DNA from: Sphingomonas sp. EC-HK361
Lineage (GTDB): Bacteria; Pseudomonadota; Alphaproteobacteria; Sphingomonadales; Sphingomonadaceae
Length of the DNA stretch: 42,568 nucleotides
Assembly: GCF_902498785.1 (NCBI RefSeq)
Contig: NZ_LR701491.1
Coordinates: 1-42,568, forward strand
Direction of reading: 5' to 3'
Position 1 is the stretch's first letter, and every line of letters begins with the position of its first letter. The position numbers were made by a program, and so were the translations under genes. Positions 19,125 to 28,165 of this stretch are shown piece after piece. The notes under the pieces are model-generated. The model searched no databases, was not told the origin of the DNA, and worked only from the letters and a program-made list of their open reading frames with translations.

Positions 19125-22100
19125 TCAGAAGCTCATCCGCGCACTGATGGTGTAGGTGCGATCCGCCTTCGAATATTGGCGTGGTGATTCAAGTCCTTCG
19201 CCGTTGAGGCGGAAGACCGTTTTGGTCGTCGCATCGAGCAGATTCTGCACCTCGATCCCGATCTTGAAGCTCTGATTGACGGCGTAGAAGGCTGAACCGT
19301 CCAGCTGGCCGTAAGACGCTGCATAGACCGGCAGGAACGGGAAGCAGCAATCGCGGTTGGTCAGCAAATATTTCGACCGCCAGCTATAGGCCGCCCGCAG
19401 ATACAGCCCGTTGCGGTCATAGAAAAGCGACGCGTTGAAATTGTGTTTGGAAAGACCCGGAAGCTCGAGATTGTCGTAGAGGCCCTGCACGTCGAGCGGT
19501 GGCTGATAGCCATCGCCCTCCAGCGGCGTGGGGTCGGCAGACGCACGATAGTCGGGCGGGGCGATCTGGACCTTGCCCGCGTCGATATAGGTATAGGTCG
19601 CCTGCACGCCCAAACCGGCAAGCGCACCGGGCAGGAAATCATAGGTCTGCTGATAGCCGAACTCGAGGCCCTTGATCTTGGTCGTGCCCGGCGCGTTGGC
19701 GGGGCCGCTCAACTGGAGCGTGTAGGTGGAGCCGTTGTTCGATACGTCGCGGCTAAACCCGCTGTTCGCGAGGATCACGTTCTTGAGCGATTTGTAGAAC
19801 GCCGCGGCGGTGAACGAGCCCACTTTTGCGAAATACCATTCGGCGGTCAGGTCGAACTGGTCCGCGGTGATCGGTCGCAGGAACGGGTTGGACGATCGCG
19901 CCTCGAACGCCCCAGTCGAGCCATTGAAGCCGATCGACAGGAAGTTGCGCAGATCGCCGAAATTCGGCCGCGATATGGCGCGTGACGCGGCGAAGCGGAA
20001 CAGCAGCTTGTTGGTCGCATCGAAACGCAGGTTGAGCGCCGGCAGGAAATTGTCGAATTCCTGCCTGGCGGTTTGCGGCAATTGCGATCCGTCGGCGAAG
20101 GCCAGCACGGCATTGCGCTGCGCGTCGGTCACGCCGGGGCGGCATAGCGCGGGCAGCTGCGTTTGCGGCGGCGCGTTGCTGACGGGGCCGGGCGGGGGCG
20201 GCTGATTGGCCTGCGATTGCTGATCCGCACAGTAGCTCGCGAAATCCGGGAAGGTCGAGATGACCTGGGTGCGCGAAGGGAAGGTGATCGCCCCCACCGA
20301 ATCGTCGCGGGTATGGACGTAGCGCGCGCCGATATTGCCCGACAGGCGCCGGCCGCCGCCGAAATCGGTCGCGAAGTCCAGCCGGGCATAGCCGGCATAG
20401 GTCTTTTCCGAATTCTCGTAGATTTCGCCGGGCCGGAAATACCCGTCGATCAGGTCCGTGCCGCGATCCTCGATCGGGGTGTAGCTGAACTGCCCCGACG
20501 GATCCTTCGCGCGGTTGACGAGCAAGTCCATGAGGGCATCGTGGTTGCGCAGGATGCTCTCGTTGATGAACGGCGATGCCGGCGGCGCAGTCGTGCCGCC
20601 ACGAAAGAAATTGCCGTAGCTGTAGAGGCCGACGTCGTTCGGCGTCACCTCGTTGACGAAGCGCGGGCCCTGATCGGTCCATGTCGCGGACAGGCTGCCC
20701 CAATTGTTGTAGTCGTTGGTGCGCACCGTCTGCTTGCGGTCCGCATAGCGGCCGCCGACGCGAATCTTGCGGAAGAAGCCGTCGTCCGACAGATCATAGT
20801 CGGCATCCACGCGGAACGCCCATTCGTCGCCGTCGCTGATGTTCCGGTTGTTGTAGGCGTCGTTGTAGAAGATCGTGCTGTCGACGCCCGAGAAATAGCG
20901 CGCGGTGTCGAAGCCCGGCGTCGCAAACGAGATTTGCGGCACCTTGCCGGTCAGGTCGATGGTCGGATTGGCATAGGTCTGCAAGTCGACGATGTCGTCG
21001 ATCTGATCGGCCTCCGACTTCACATACTGCCCGTCGAACGTCAGGTGCAGCCGCTCGGTCGGCGTCCATTTCAGGTTGAGCGAAAAGTCCTGCGCCAGCG
21101 AGCGTGTCGCATTGTAGCGGTTGGTGAAGCGCACCCCGGTGCCGGTGCGCACCAGCTGCGGATAGGGGCAGTAGGTATTCGTGTACGGAAACCCCTGGTT
21201 CGGGATCACGCACGGCGTCGTGACATTATGCTGCTGGGTCGTGTTCGTCTCCTCCAGCGTGCCGCTGGTGAAGATGCCGTTCTTGTCGAACGTGAACTGG
21301 TTGGCAGGATTGTAGGCGAAGCCGCCCGGCGTGGTCATGCCGTTCGGGCTGAACTGGTTCGGCGCGAGCGTGCCGGCCGGAAAGGTATTCCCGATATCAT
21401 TGTAATAGACCGATGGCTCGGTCGTGCGCTCGACCCAGTTCTCCTTGCTCAGCGCGCGCAGATACTGGCCGGTGATGAGCAGCGATCGGTCGGCATTCTC
21501 ATATTGCAGCGCGCCGGAGAAGCTGGTCCGCAGCCGGTCGAATTCCTGCGAGCCGAAGCCGCCGCCCAGCGGCGTGTACACCGTGTCGAACCCCGCCGGC
21601 ACGTTGAACGCGTCGCAGGCGCGCACGGCATAGGGCGTGCCCTGGTTGAGGATGCGGCCTTCGTTCGGATTGTTGCCGTCGCACAGCTGCCCGTCATATT
21701 GCGAGCCCTGATAGTTGCCGTTGACCGCATAGCCGTCGACCCCGTCGTTCGGGGCGTTGAAGCGCGGCAGGAAGGACGACAGGAACACCCGGTCGGAGCG
21801 ATTATACTGGCGGTTGTAGCTGCCCGACGCGAGCACGCCGATCCGCCCGCCGCCCGGCAGGTCGAAGGTCTTGCTGGCCAGGCCGGCGAACCCCGGCGCC
21901 GACTTCTTCACGAAATCGCCGTAATTTACCGAAGTCGAGAGGTAATAGATGTCTTTCGTGCTGTCGAAGGGCTTGCGCGTGTTGATGCTGACCGTGCCGG
22001 AGATGCCGCCTTCGATCAGGTCGGATGTCAGGCCCTTGAAGACCTCGATGGAGCCGACGAGTTCGGTCGGCACGTCGCTGAAGCCGATCTCGCGCCCACC

Positions 22101-22556
22101 GCTGGCGGCAAAGGCGTCGCGGCCGTTGAACTCGCCGCGAACATAGCCAAGCCCGCGGATGACGACGCCGGACCCCTCGACCGAGAAATGCTGTGAGTCG
22201 TCAGGGGCGGCGAAGCGGGTGATCGCGACTCCGGGGATGCGCTGAAGCGCTTCGTTCACCGACCGGTCGGGCAGCGCGGAAATGTCCTCCGCGCTGATCG
22301 CGTCAACCACGGTATCCGCGTTGCGCTTGATCTCCTGCGCGTTCTGCAGGCTGGCGCGGATGCCGCGCACGATGATGTCGTCGCCCTCATACGCGGGCGC
22401 GTCATCCTGCGACGGCGTGGCCGCGGTCTGTGCCTCGGGTTCGGGGGTGTCCTGCGCAAATGCCGCTGGCGTCGCGCCTGCGAGCGCGATCGCGGATACG
22501 CCGCCGAAAAACCTGGAAAGCTGATTGCGCGATGATCGCGAACGCGAAAAATCCAT
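19125..22556 (-). CDS. TonB-dependent receptor 1 (TonB-Xanth-Caul type, carbohydrate importer)
   Basis: Outer-membrane active transporter of 1143 residues. Signal peptide of about 35 residues ending AAFAQ, a short proline/glutamate linker, then a plug with DDIIVRGIRASLQNAQEIKR, SALPDRSVNEALQRIPGV and IEVFKGLTSDLIEGGISGTV. The long 22-strand-type barrel ends in the canonical aromatic YTISARMSF. The plug start and length fit the large Xanthomonas/Caulobacter family found in polysaccharide loci. It heads the operon with the sugar kinase and GH5 (88 bp gap to the kinase). It diverges from the halogenase genes across a 194-bp region that holds operator candidate D. The substrate is probably a manno-oligosaccharide, by context. 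Confidence 0.95.
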   Translation of the reverse strand: MDFSRSRSSRNQLSRFFGGVSAIALAGATPAAFAQDTPEPEAQTAATPSQDDAPAYEGDDIIVRGIRASLQNAQEIKRNADTVVDAISAEDISALPDRSVNEALQRIPGVAITRFAAPDDSQHFSVEGSGVVIRGLGYVRGEFNGRDAFAASGGREIGFSDVPTELVGSIEVFKGLTSDLIEGGISGTVSINTRKPFDSTKDIYYLSTSVNYGDFVKKSAPGFAGLASKTFDLPGGGRIGVLASGSYNRQYNRSDRVFLSSFLPRFNAPNDGVDGYAVNGNYQGSQYDGQLCDGNNPNEGRILNQGTPYAVRACDAFNVPAGFDTVYTPLGGGFGSQEFDRLRTSFSGALQYENADRSLLITGQYLRALSKENWVERTTEPSVYYNDIGNTFPAGTLAPNQFSPNGMTTPGGFAYNPANQFTFDKNGIFTSGTLEETNTTQQHNVTTPCVIPNQGFPYTNTYCPYPQLVRTGTGVRFTNRYNATRSLAQDFSLNLKWTPTERLHLTFDGQYVKSEADQIDDIVDLQTYANPTIDLTGKVPQISFATPGFDTARYFSGVDSTIFYNDAYNNRNISDGDEWAFRVDADYDLSDDGFFRKIRVGGRYADRKQTVRTNDYNNWGSLSATWTDQGPRFVNEVTPNDVGLYSYGNFFRGGTTAPPASPFINESILRNHDALMDLLVNRAKDPSGQFSYTPIEDRGTDLIDGYFRPGEIYENSEKTYAGYARLDFATDFGGGRRLSGNIGARYVHTRDDSVGAITFPSRTQVISTFPDFASYCADQQSQANQPPPPGPVSNAPPQTQLPALCRPGVTDAQRNAVLAFADGSQLPQTARQEFDNFLPALNLRFDATNKLLFRFAASRAISRPNFGDLRNFLSIGFNGSTGAFEARSSNPFLRPITADQFDLTAEWYFAKVGSFTAAAFYKSLKNVILANSGFSRDVSNNGSTYTLQLSGPANAPGTTKIKGLEFGYQQTYDFLPGALAGLGVQATYTYIDAGKVQIAPPDYRASADPTPLEGDGYQPPLDVQGLYDNLELPGLSKHNFNASLFYDRNGLYLRAAYSWRSKYLLTNRDCCFPFLPVYAASYGQLDGSAFYAVNQSFKIGIEVQNLLDATTKTVFRLNGEGLESPRQYSKADRTYTISARMSF

Positions 22557-22656
22557 GATTGCCCCTCCATTGTCTGGCGCGCGGTCTTTTGCCGGCTCCA
22601 GTGCGCGATCCTCCCTAAAGATCGCTTGAACGTTACATCTCGCATGCGGCGCGACC

Positions 22657-22683
22657 GCGCAAGATGAAAAAGGAAAATTGATT
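22657..22683. promoter_or_regulatory. Candidate operator (site D) between TonB receptor 1 and halogenase genes
   Basis: AAAGGAAAATTGATT at 22669-22683, with a GATGAAA flank, shares the AAAAAGGAA core with the sites at 28078 and 29562. It is about 67 bp before the first halogenase gene. On the minus strand a weak -35-like TTGCGC (22657-22662) lies 6 bp away and points toward the TonB receptor. It could regulate both directions. The AT-rich site stands out in an otherwise GC-rich intergenic region. Confidence 0.5.
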
Positions 22684-22736
22684 AAACTAAGATGGAGGGC
22701 TAGTCGTCGGGCTCCGGACGCGCCACAAGTCGATCA

Positions 22737-22750
22737 GGGGGGGGGCGGCA
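22737..22750 (+). promoter_or_regulatory. Ribosome binding region containing a nine-G run
   Basis: A homopolymer of nine G (22737-22745) followed by CGGCA directly precedes the halogenase ATG at 22751. It is the only purine-rich stretch close enough to serve as ribosome site. Long G runs are prone to slippage, so the spacing and strength of translation initiation could vary between cells. Confidence 0.4.
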
Positions 22751-24241
22751 ATGGCGGACGCACGGCCGCGCACGCGCGTGGTCATTCTGGGCGGTGGCAC
22801 CGCGGGGTGGATGACTGCGGCAGCGCTGGCGAACGACCTTGCGCCGATCGCCGACATCCGTCTCGTCGAATCCGCCGACATCGGCATCGTTGGCGTGGGC
22901 GAAGCGACGCTGCCGCATATCCGGCAATTCGTGCAACATCTGGGCATCGACGAAGGCGCCTTCATGGCGGCGACCCATGCGACCTTCAAGCTGGGTATCG
23001 CGTTCGAAGGGTTCGGCGCGATCGGCGACCGGTATATTCATCCCTTCGGCACCTTCGGCCGCGATCTGGCCGGCGTGGCATTCCACCATTACTGGCTGCG
23101 GGCGGGCGGGCGAGTGCCGATCGGCCAGTGGTCGGTCGCGGTCGCCGCGGCGGAAGCCAACCGCTTCGCGCATCCAAATCCTGCCGACCCGGAGCTCGCC
23201 GGCAGCTATGGCTATGCTTATCAGTTCGACGCCACCCGCTTCGGCCCGTTCCTGCGCGACTACGCCGTCGCTCGCGGCGTCGCGCGGACCGAGGCGACCG
23301 TCCGATCGGTGGAACGCGATGGCACGACCGGGGACATCGCGGCCTTGCATCTGGATACCGGCGAGCGGATCGCCGGCGATCTCTTCGTCGACTGCTCCGG
23401 CTTTCGCAACCTGCTGCTCGGCGGCGAGCTGGACGAAGCATGGGAGGACTGGAGCGGCTGGCTGCCGTGCGATAGCGCCGCCGCGATGCCGTGCGCGTCG
23501 CCCGAGGGCGCGATCGAGCCCTACACGCGCGCCGTTGCCATGCCGGCGGGATGGCGATGGCGGATTCCGCTCCGGCACCGGGTGGGCAACGGCTATGTCT
23601 TTGCCAGCGACCATGTGTCGGAGGACGAAGCCTGCGAAGCGCTGATCGCGGCGGTCGAGGGCGAGCCGCTCACCGAGCCGCGCGTCCTGCGCTTTCGTGC
23701 CGGGCGGCGGCGGCGCAGCTGGGTGCGCAACGTGGTCGGTGTCGGCCTCGCCAGCGGCTTTCTCGAACCGCTGGAATCGACGTCGATCTATCTCGTCCAG
23801 GCCGCGATCACGCGGTTGATCGAGCTGTTTCCGGCAGGCGGCATCGCGGACGCCGACCGTAACGCGTTCAATCGTCTCGTCGACATGGAATATGATCGCA
23901 TCCGCGACTTCCTGATCCTGCATTATCATGCGACCCGGCGCGACGATTCGACCTTCTGGGATCACGTGCGGACGATGGCGGTGCCCGACAGCCTTGCCGA
24001 AAAGCTGGCCTTGTGGCGCGCGACGGGGCGCGTCGCGCGCTATGGTGAGGGACTGTTTCTGGAACCGAGTTGGGTCGCGGTGTTGATCGGACAAGGCATT
24101 TTGCCCGATGCCTATGATCCGCGCGCCGCCATCCCCGACGATGCCGCGATGGATCGCGCGATGCAGGATTTGCGCGCGCGGGTTGGCGCGACCGCCATCG
24201 CCATGCCCGAGCACCGGGCGAGCCTGGCCGCGATGCGATGA
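22751..24241 (+). CDS. Tryptophan-halogenase-family flavin-dependent enzyme (first copy)
   Basis: Protein of 496 residues of the PrnA-like flavin-dependent halogenase family. All hallmarks are present: FAD-binding GGGTAGW near residue 14, GVGEATLP at about 48-55, the catalytic lysine K80 (ATFKLGIAF), the halogenase motif W268-R-W270-R-I-P, and E342 in FLEPLESTS. Family enzymes oxidise halide with FADH2 and oxygen to halogenate an aromatic substrate. Members sitting beside TonB receptors in xanthomonads and sphingomonads have unknown natural substrates. A partner flavin reductase is not seen nearby. It ends with a 4-bp ATGA overlap into the next gene. Presumed cytoplasmic, as no signal peptide is visible. 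Confidence 0.9.
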   Translation: MADARPRTRVVILGGGTAGWMTAAALANDLAPIADIRLVESADIGIVGVGEATLPHIRQFVQHLGIDEGAFMAATHATFKLGIAFEGFGAIGDRYIHPFGTFGRDLAGVAFHHYWLRAGGRVPIGQWSVAVAAAEANRFAHPNPADPELAGSYGYAYQFDATRFGPFLRDYAVARGVARTEATVRSVERDGTTGDIAALHLDTGERIAGDLFVDCSGFRNLLLGGELDEAWEDWSGWLPCDSAAAMPCASPEGAIEPYTRAVAMPAGWRWRIPLRHRVGNGYVFASDHVSEDEACEALIAAVEGEPLTEPRVLRFRAGRRRRSWVRNVVGVGLASGFLEPLESTSIYLVQAAITRLIELFPAGGIADADRNAFNRLVDMEYDRIRDFLILHYHATRRDDSTFWDHVRTMAVPDSLAEKLALWRATGRVARYGEGLFLEPSWVAVLIGQGILPDAYDPRAAIPDDAAMDRAMQDLRARVGATAIAMPEHRASLAAMR

Positions 24242-25503
24242 GCCGCGCGGTCACGGCCCGTATGCCGTTGTCGCGCGTCCTCGTCATCGGCGGGGGCCAG
24301 GTCGCGCTGCTCGCAGCGATCGCGCTGCGCCGCGCGCTGCCGCACACCATCGTCGCACTTGCAGACGCACCCGTGGCGCCGCACGCCTTGGCGGACCTCG
24401 CCCATACCACGCTGCCGTCGCTCGGCCAGTTTCATGCAAGGATGGGCATGGATGAGGCCACCCTGATCGGTCGCGCGGCCGCGACACACCGGCTTGCGAT
24501 CCGATATCTTGGCTGGCCCAGTGAAGGCGCCGAGTGGCTGCTGGCCTATGGCGCGGTGTCCGAGGGCGGAGTTTCGATCGGCGCGGCGCTTGCAGCGGAA
24601 GAATATTTTGCCGAACCCGGCGACGCCTTGGACGATCCGCTGTCCGATCTCGATCCCGCGCTGCGCTTCGATCCTGCGCTGCATCTGCGCGGTTTGCGGT
24701 CGCTGGCGCGCCATGTCGGAGTCGCCGCCGGCGATGCGGACGATGGGGCCGATCTGATCATCGACACGCGCGCCGCGCAAGCGGGCGGGTCGAACTGGAT
24801 CGACTGGAGCGATCGCTTGCCCGGGCGCAGCATCGCGGCGGAAACATGCGCGCCGGCGCTTTCCGTGATCGACACCGTCACCGCATCCGAGGCGGGCTAT
24901 CGGATCGCGTCGCCTGGCAGGGCTGCGACGCGCACGCTTACGATCGGATACGCACAGCCGACGGTGGACGACGTCCCCCTGTCGCAGGGGCGCATCGCGG
25001 CGGGCTGGGTCGATCGCACCGTCAAGGTCGGCGACGCGGCGGCGGTGTTCGAGCCGCTCGGCTGGTGCAACCTTCATCTGGCGATCTGCCAGATCGAGCT
25101 GCTGCTCGAGCTGCTGCCCGGACGCGATATCGTGCCGCTGGAGCGCGCGGAATATAACCGGCGCTGGGCACTGCTGACCGACCGGGTCGCCGATTTCGTG
25201 GCGGCGCATCATCTCGGTCGCCCCGGCATCGTGCGTTCGCCGGGTCTGGACCACACCGTTGCCGAGTTCGTCCGGCGCGGGCGCATCGCGTATGTCGAGG
25301 AAGACAGCATCGGTCCGGACCTGTGGCGCCAATTGCTGGGCCGCGTCTGTCCGCAGCATAGCCCGGCGCCGATCGCGATCGCGCGGGACGACAAGGTGCA
25401 AGCCAGCCTGACCGCCGCGCATCGAGCCCGTGCCGCACGCGCGCTGGCGACCGCCTCACCCTATCCGGCGTGGCTCGCCGATCGCTTGAAGGATTGTCGA
25501 TGA
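24238..25503 (+). CDS. Degenerate tryptophan-halogenase paralogue lacking catalytic residues
   Basis: Protein of 421 residues, about 75 shorter than its neighbours, alignable with them along the length: VLVIGGGQVALL for the FAD loop, HTTLPSLGQFHARMGMDEA for EATLP...LGIDE, THRLAIRYLGW for TFKLGIAF, and FEPLGWCNLHL for LEPLESTSI. The catalytic lysine is R85, the key glutamate is G275, the WxWxIP motif is gone, the third glycine of the FAD loop is replaced, and the GxGEAT loop is missing. The reading frame is intact and coupled at both ends by ATGA overlaps, which argues against simple decay. It may be a non-catalytic partner or scaffold of the flanking halogenases. Function unknown. Confidence 0.82.
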   Translation: MSRAVTARMPLSRVLVIGGGQVALLAAIALRRALPHTIVALADAPVAPHALADLAHTTLPSLGQFHARMGMDEATLIGRAAATHRLAIRYLGWPSEGAEWLLAYGAVSEGGVSIGAALAAEEYFAEPGDALDDPLSDLDPALRFDPALHLRGLRSLARHVGVAAGDADDGADLIIDTRAAQAGGSNWIDWSDRLPGRSIAAETCAPALSVIDTVTASEAGYRIASPGRAATRTLTIGYAQPTVDDVPLSQGRIAAGWVDRTVKVGDAAAVFEPLGWCNLHLAICQIELLLELLPGRDIVPLERAEYNRRWALLTDRVADFVAAHHLGRPGIVRSPGLDHTVAEFVRRGRIAYVEEDSIGPDLWRQLLGRVCPQHSPAPIAIARDDKVQASLTAAHRARAARALATASPYPAWLADRLKDCR

Positions 25504-27011
25504 CCCCGATCGAATCCGTCGTGATCGTGGGCGGCGGGACCGCGGGCTGGATGGCCGCCGCCGCTGCGGCGCGGTTCCTGGACGATGGCCATCGACGAAT
25601 CACGCTCGTCGAATCGGATGCGATCGGGACCGTCGGCGTCGGCGAGGCGACGATCCCGCCGATCCTCGGCTTCAACCGGCTGCTCGGCATCGACGAGGCG
25701 GAGTTCGTCCGCGAGACCGGCGCGACTTTCAAGCTTGGGATAGAGTTCGTCGACTGGGGCGGACGTGGCGAACGCTATTTCCATCCGTTCGGCGAGCACG
25801 GCCGAGATTTCCAGGGCGTGGCCTTTCATCAGTATTGGCTGAAGCACCGGCATGCCGCCCGGATCGGTGTGCTGTCGGACTATGCGATGGCGGGGGTGGC
25901 CGCCGCGGCGGGCCGCTTCGCCCCGCCCGCGACGGACCCGCGTGCCCCGCTGTCGCAGCTGGCCTACGCCTATCATTTCGATGCCGGGCTCTATGCCGCC
26001 TTCCTGCGCCGCCGCGCCGAGGCGCAGGGCGTCGTGCGGATCGAGGGCAGGATCTCAGGCGTGGAGACCGATGCGCAGACGGGGTTCGTGGGCGCGGTCG
26101 TGCTCGAGGACGGGCGCCGCGTGGCGGGCGATCTGTTCATCGACTGCTCGGGATTTCGCAGCCTGCTGCTCGGCGAGACGCTGGGCGTGGGCTACCGCGA
26201 CTGGTCGCACTGGCTGCCGTGCGACCGCGCGGTCGCGGTGCCGGCCGCGCGCGCCGCGCCGCTGCCGCCCTTCACCCGCGCGACGGCGCAGGCGGCGGGC
26301 TGGCAGTGGCGGATTCCGCTCCAGCATCGCACCGGCAACGGACTCGTCTACGCGAGCGCGCATCTGAGCGACGACGCGGCCGAAGATGCGCTGGTCGCGG
26401 GTGTCGATGCGCCGCTCGCTGCACCGCGCCGCCTGTCCTTTACTGCCGGCGTGCGCGAACGGCTGTGGGATCGCAACGTCGTCGCGCTCGGCTTGGCGGG
26501 TGGCTTCATCGAACCGCTCGAATCGACCAGCATCCATCTGATCCAGACCGGCATCTCGAAACTGTTCTGGCTGTTTCCCGACAAAGGTTTCAGCGCGGTA
26601 GAGCGCGACACCTACAACCGGCTGATGACCGAGCAGTTCGAATATGTCCGCGACTTCATCGTGCTGCATTACAAGGCGACGCGGCGCGACGACACGCCCT
26701 TCTGGCGCTACGTCCGCAACATGGCGATCCCCGACAGCCTCGCGCACAAGATCGCGCTCTTCCGGGAAAAGGGGCGGGTGATGCGCTTCGACCATGATCT
26801 GTTCGCGGTGCCCAGCTGGGTCGCGGTCATGCTGGGGCAGGGGATCGCGCCGCAGGGCTATGATCCGCTGGTCGACGCGATGGACGATGCGCGGATTTGC
26901 GCCGCGATGGCCGAGATGCGGGCGGGCTATGCCGCGCAGGCGCTGCGGATGCCGCTCCACGCCGACTATGTCGCGGCGCATTGTCCGATGCCGGGGGTCA
27001 GCGGCGGGTGA
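25500..27011 (+). CDS. Tryptophan-halogenase-family flavin-dependent enzyme (third gene)
   Basis: Protein of 503 residues with a full set of halogenase hallmarks: GGGTAGWMAAA at residue 11, GVGEATIPP, catalytic lysine K78 (ATFKLGIEF), WQWRIP (W268, W270) and E341 in FIEPLESTS. ATG 25500 overlaps the preceding stop (ATGA) and follows an AAGGA ribosome site; a longer reading from 25470 lies inside the previous gene. It shares the family's overall architecture with the gene at 22751 but differs in the substrate region around residues 85-160, so the two may act on different sites or substrates. Its last 14 bp overlap the end of the convergent cupin gene. Confidence 0.9.
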   Translation: MTPIESVVIVGGGTAGWMAAAAAARFLDDGHRRITLVESDAIGTVGVGEATIPPILGFNRLLGIDEAEFVRETGATFKLGIEFVDWGGRGERYFHPFGEHGRDFQGVAFHQYWLKHRHAARIGVLSDYAMAGVAAAAGRFAPPATDPRAPLSQLAYAYHFDAGLYAAFLRRRAEAQGVVRIEGRISGVETDAQTGFVGAVVLEDGRRVAGDLFIDCSGFRSLLLGETLGVGYRDWSHWLPCDRAVAVPAARAAPLPPFTRATAQAAGWQWRIPLQHRTGNGLVYASAHLSDDAAEDALVAGVDAPLAAPRRLSFTAGVRERLWDRNVVALGLAGGFIEPLESTSIHLIQTGISKLFWLFPDKGFSAVERDTYNRLMTEQFEYVRDFIVLHYKATRRDDTPFWRYVRNMAIPDSLAHKIALFREKGRVMRFDHDLFAVPSWVAVMLGQGIAPQGYDPLVDAMDDARICAAMAEMRAGYAAQALRMPLHADYVAAHCPMPGVSGG

Positions 27012-28008
27012 GCGCCTCGACGAGATAGTCGACGATGCGCTGGGTGCGGGTCGGCGACGGCGCATCCATAACGCCGCGCGCATGGTCGGGCAGATGATCG
27101 GCGCGGGTCGCGGCGTCTTTCGAGAACACATAATGGTCGAACCACACCCGCCACGCCTCGCGTTCGGTGTGCGGCAGGTCGCGCACCGCCTGCATCGCAT
27201 GGACCAGCGCGGCGAAGGGCGATCCGCTGGGTGGCTGGCCATACCAGTAGTTCAGCAGGATGTTGAAAGGGCCCTCGGCGACGACATTGTGCCACCACAA
27301 GGTCGGTATGTAGATCGCGTCGCCCGGCTCCAGTTCGGCGCTCAGCGCGGCACTCATTGCCTTGGCGAAGCGGGGGTAGCGATCCAGATCGGGCGCGCGC
27401 AGGTCGACCATGCTCACTGGCTGGCCGGCGATCGTCATGTCCAGCGGTCCGACATAGAGATTGGGGGTCTGATCGGGCGGGAACAGCGTGAAGCGGCGGC
27501 GCCCCGCCGCCACGACCGCAATATTCTCCGACGCGTCATAGTGCGTCGAGATGTGCGAGGCGTTGCCGATCCAGATGCGCGGCGTCGCGCCGGGGGTGGC
27601 GAGCGGCATCGGATTGGCTTCGGCGAGACCCGGCAAATGCTCGGGCGTGGAAGCCGACCCGGCGTAGAGCGACGGCGCATCGTCGCGGTCGAGCCACAGG
27701 ATCAGCTGGCGGATCAGGACCGTCATCGGCACCTGCGCGGTCTCGAAATTGAAGCCGCGCATGTCAGGCGTGTAGAAATAGCGGCCCCGTTCGGCGGGGG
27801 CGGCGCGCATCGCGCGTGCGGTGCTGCCGCGATCGAACCGCGCGAGATATGCCGCCGCCGCCTCGGGCCCGGCGCGACCTGCCGCGACCAAAGGCCAGTC
27901 CGCGGCGAGTCCGCGAAGCACCAGCGGGCCGGGATCGTCGGCCACCGCCTGCGCAAAGGCATCGGCGCCTTCGTAGCGGATTTCGCGGATCGGATTTGCT
28001 GGGATCAT
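26998..28008 (-). CDS. Cupin_8/JmjC-like Fe(II)/2-oxoglutarate oxygenase family protein
   Basis: Protein of 336 residues. ATG 28008 follows GGAGAG at good spacing and starts with MIPANPIREI. A cupin_8 (FIH-1/JmjC-like) core carries the iron-binding facial triad H156-x-D158 (SHISTHYDASEN) and distal H240 (YIPTLWWHNV); RRRFTLFPPDQTPNLYVGP follows the triad as in family members. Such enzymes usually hydroxylate amino acid side chains of proteins or small molecules. Genes of this family often lie with tryptophan-halogenase genes beside TonB receptors. Its end overlaps the third halogenase gene by 14 bp, tail to tail. Substrate unknown; soluble, no signal peptide. Confidence 0.88.
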   Translation of the reverse strand: MIPANPIREIRYEGADAFAQAVADDPGPLVLRGLAADWPLVAAGRAGPEAAAAYLARFDRGSTARAMRAAPAERGRYFYTPDMRGFNFETAQVPMTVLIRQLILWLDRDDAPSLYAGSASTPEHLPGLAEANPMPLATPGATPRIWIGNASHISTHYDASENIAVVAAGRRRFTLFPPDQTPNLYVGPLDMTIAGQPVSMVDLRAPDLDRYPRFAKAMSAALSAELEPGDAIYIPTLWWHNVVAEGPFNILLNYWYGQPPSGSPFAALVHAMQAVRDLPHTEREAWRVWFDHYVFSKDAATRADHLPDHARGVMDAPSPTRTQRIVDYLVEALTRR

Positions 28009-28077
28009 GCAGATGCTCTCCGCCGATCCGGGGCGGGGTGCAACGTCTTCCGTCCCTTTCGACGCCCACCATCTTAA

Positions 28078-28101
28078 AAAGGAAATTTGTTTTGGCAAAT
28101 C
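28078..28101 (+). promoter_or_regulatory. Candidate operator (site B) between cupin and GH5 mannanase genes
   Basis: AAAGGAAATTTGTTT at 28078-28092 followed by TGGCAAATC. The AAAAAGGAA core is shared with sites C and D, and the downstream AAATC matches site A at the same offset. It lies 73 bp before the mannanase start and about 70 bp before the divergent cupin gene, so it could control both. The surrounding intergenic DNA is 157 bp. Confidence 0.5.
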
Positions 28102-28165
28102 CCCGGAGATCGCGCGATTAAGGCGCAACCCGATCCCGAACTGAGCGCCTGCAACTGGAGAAGCC

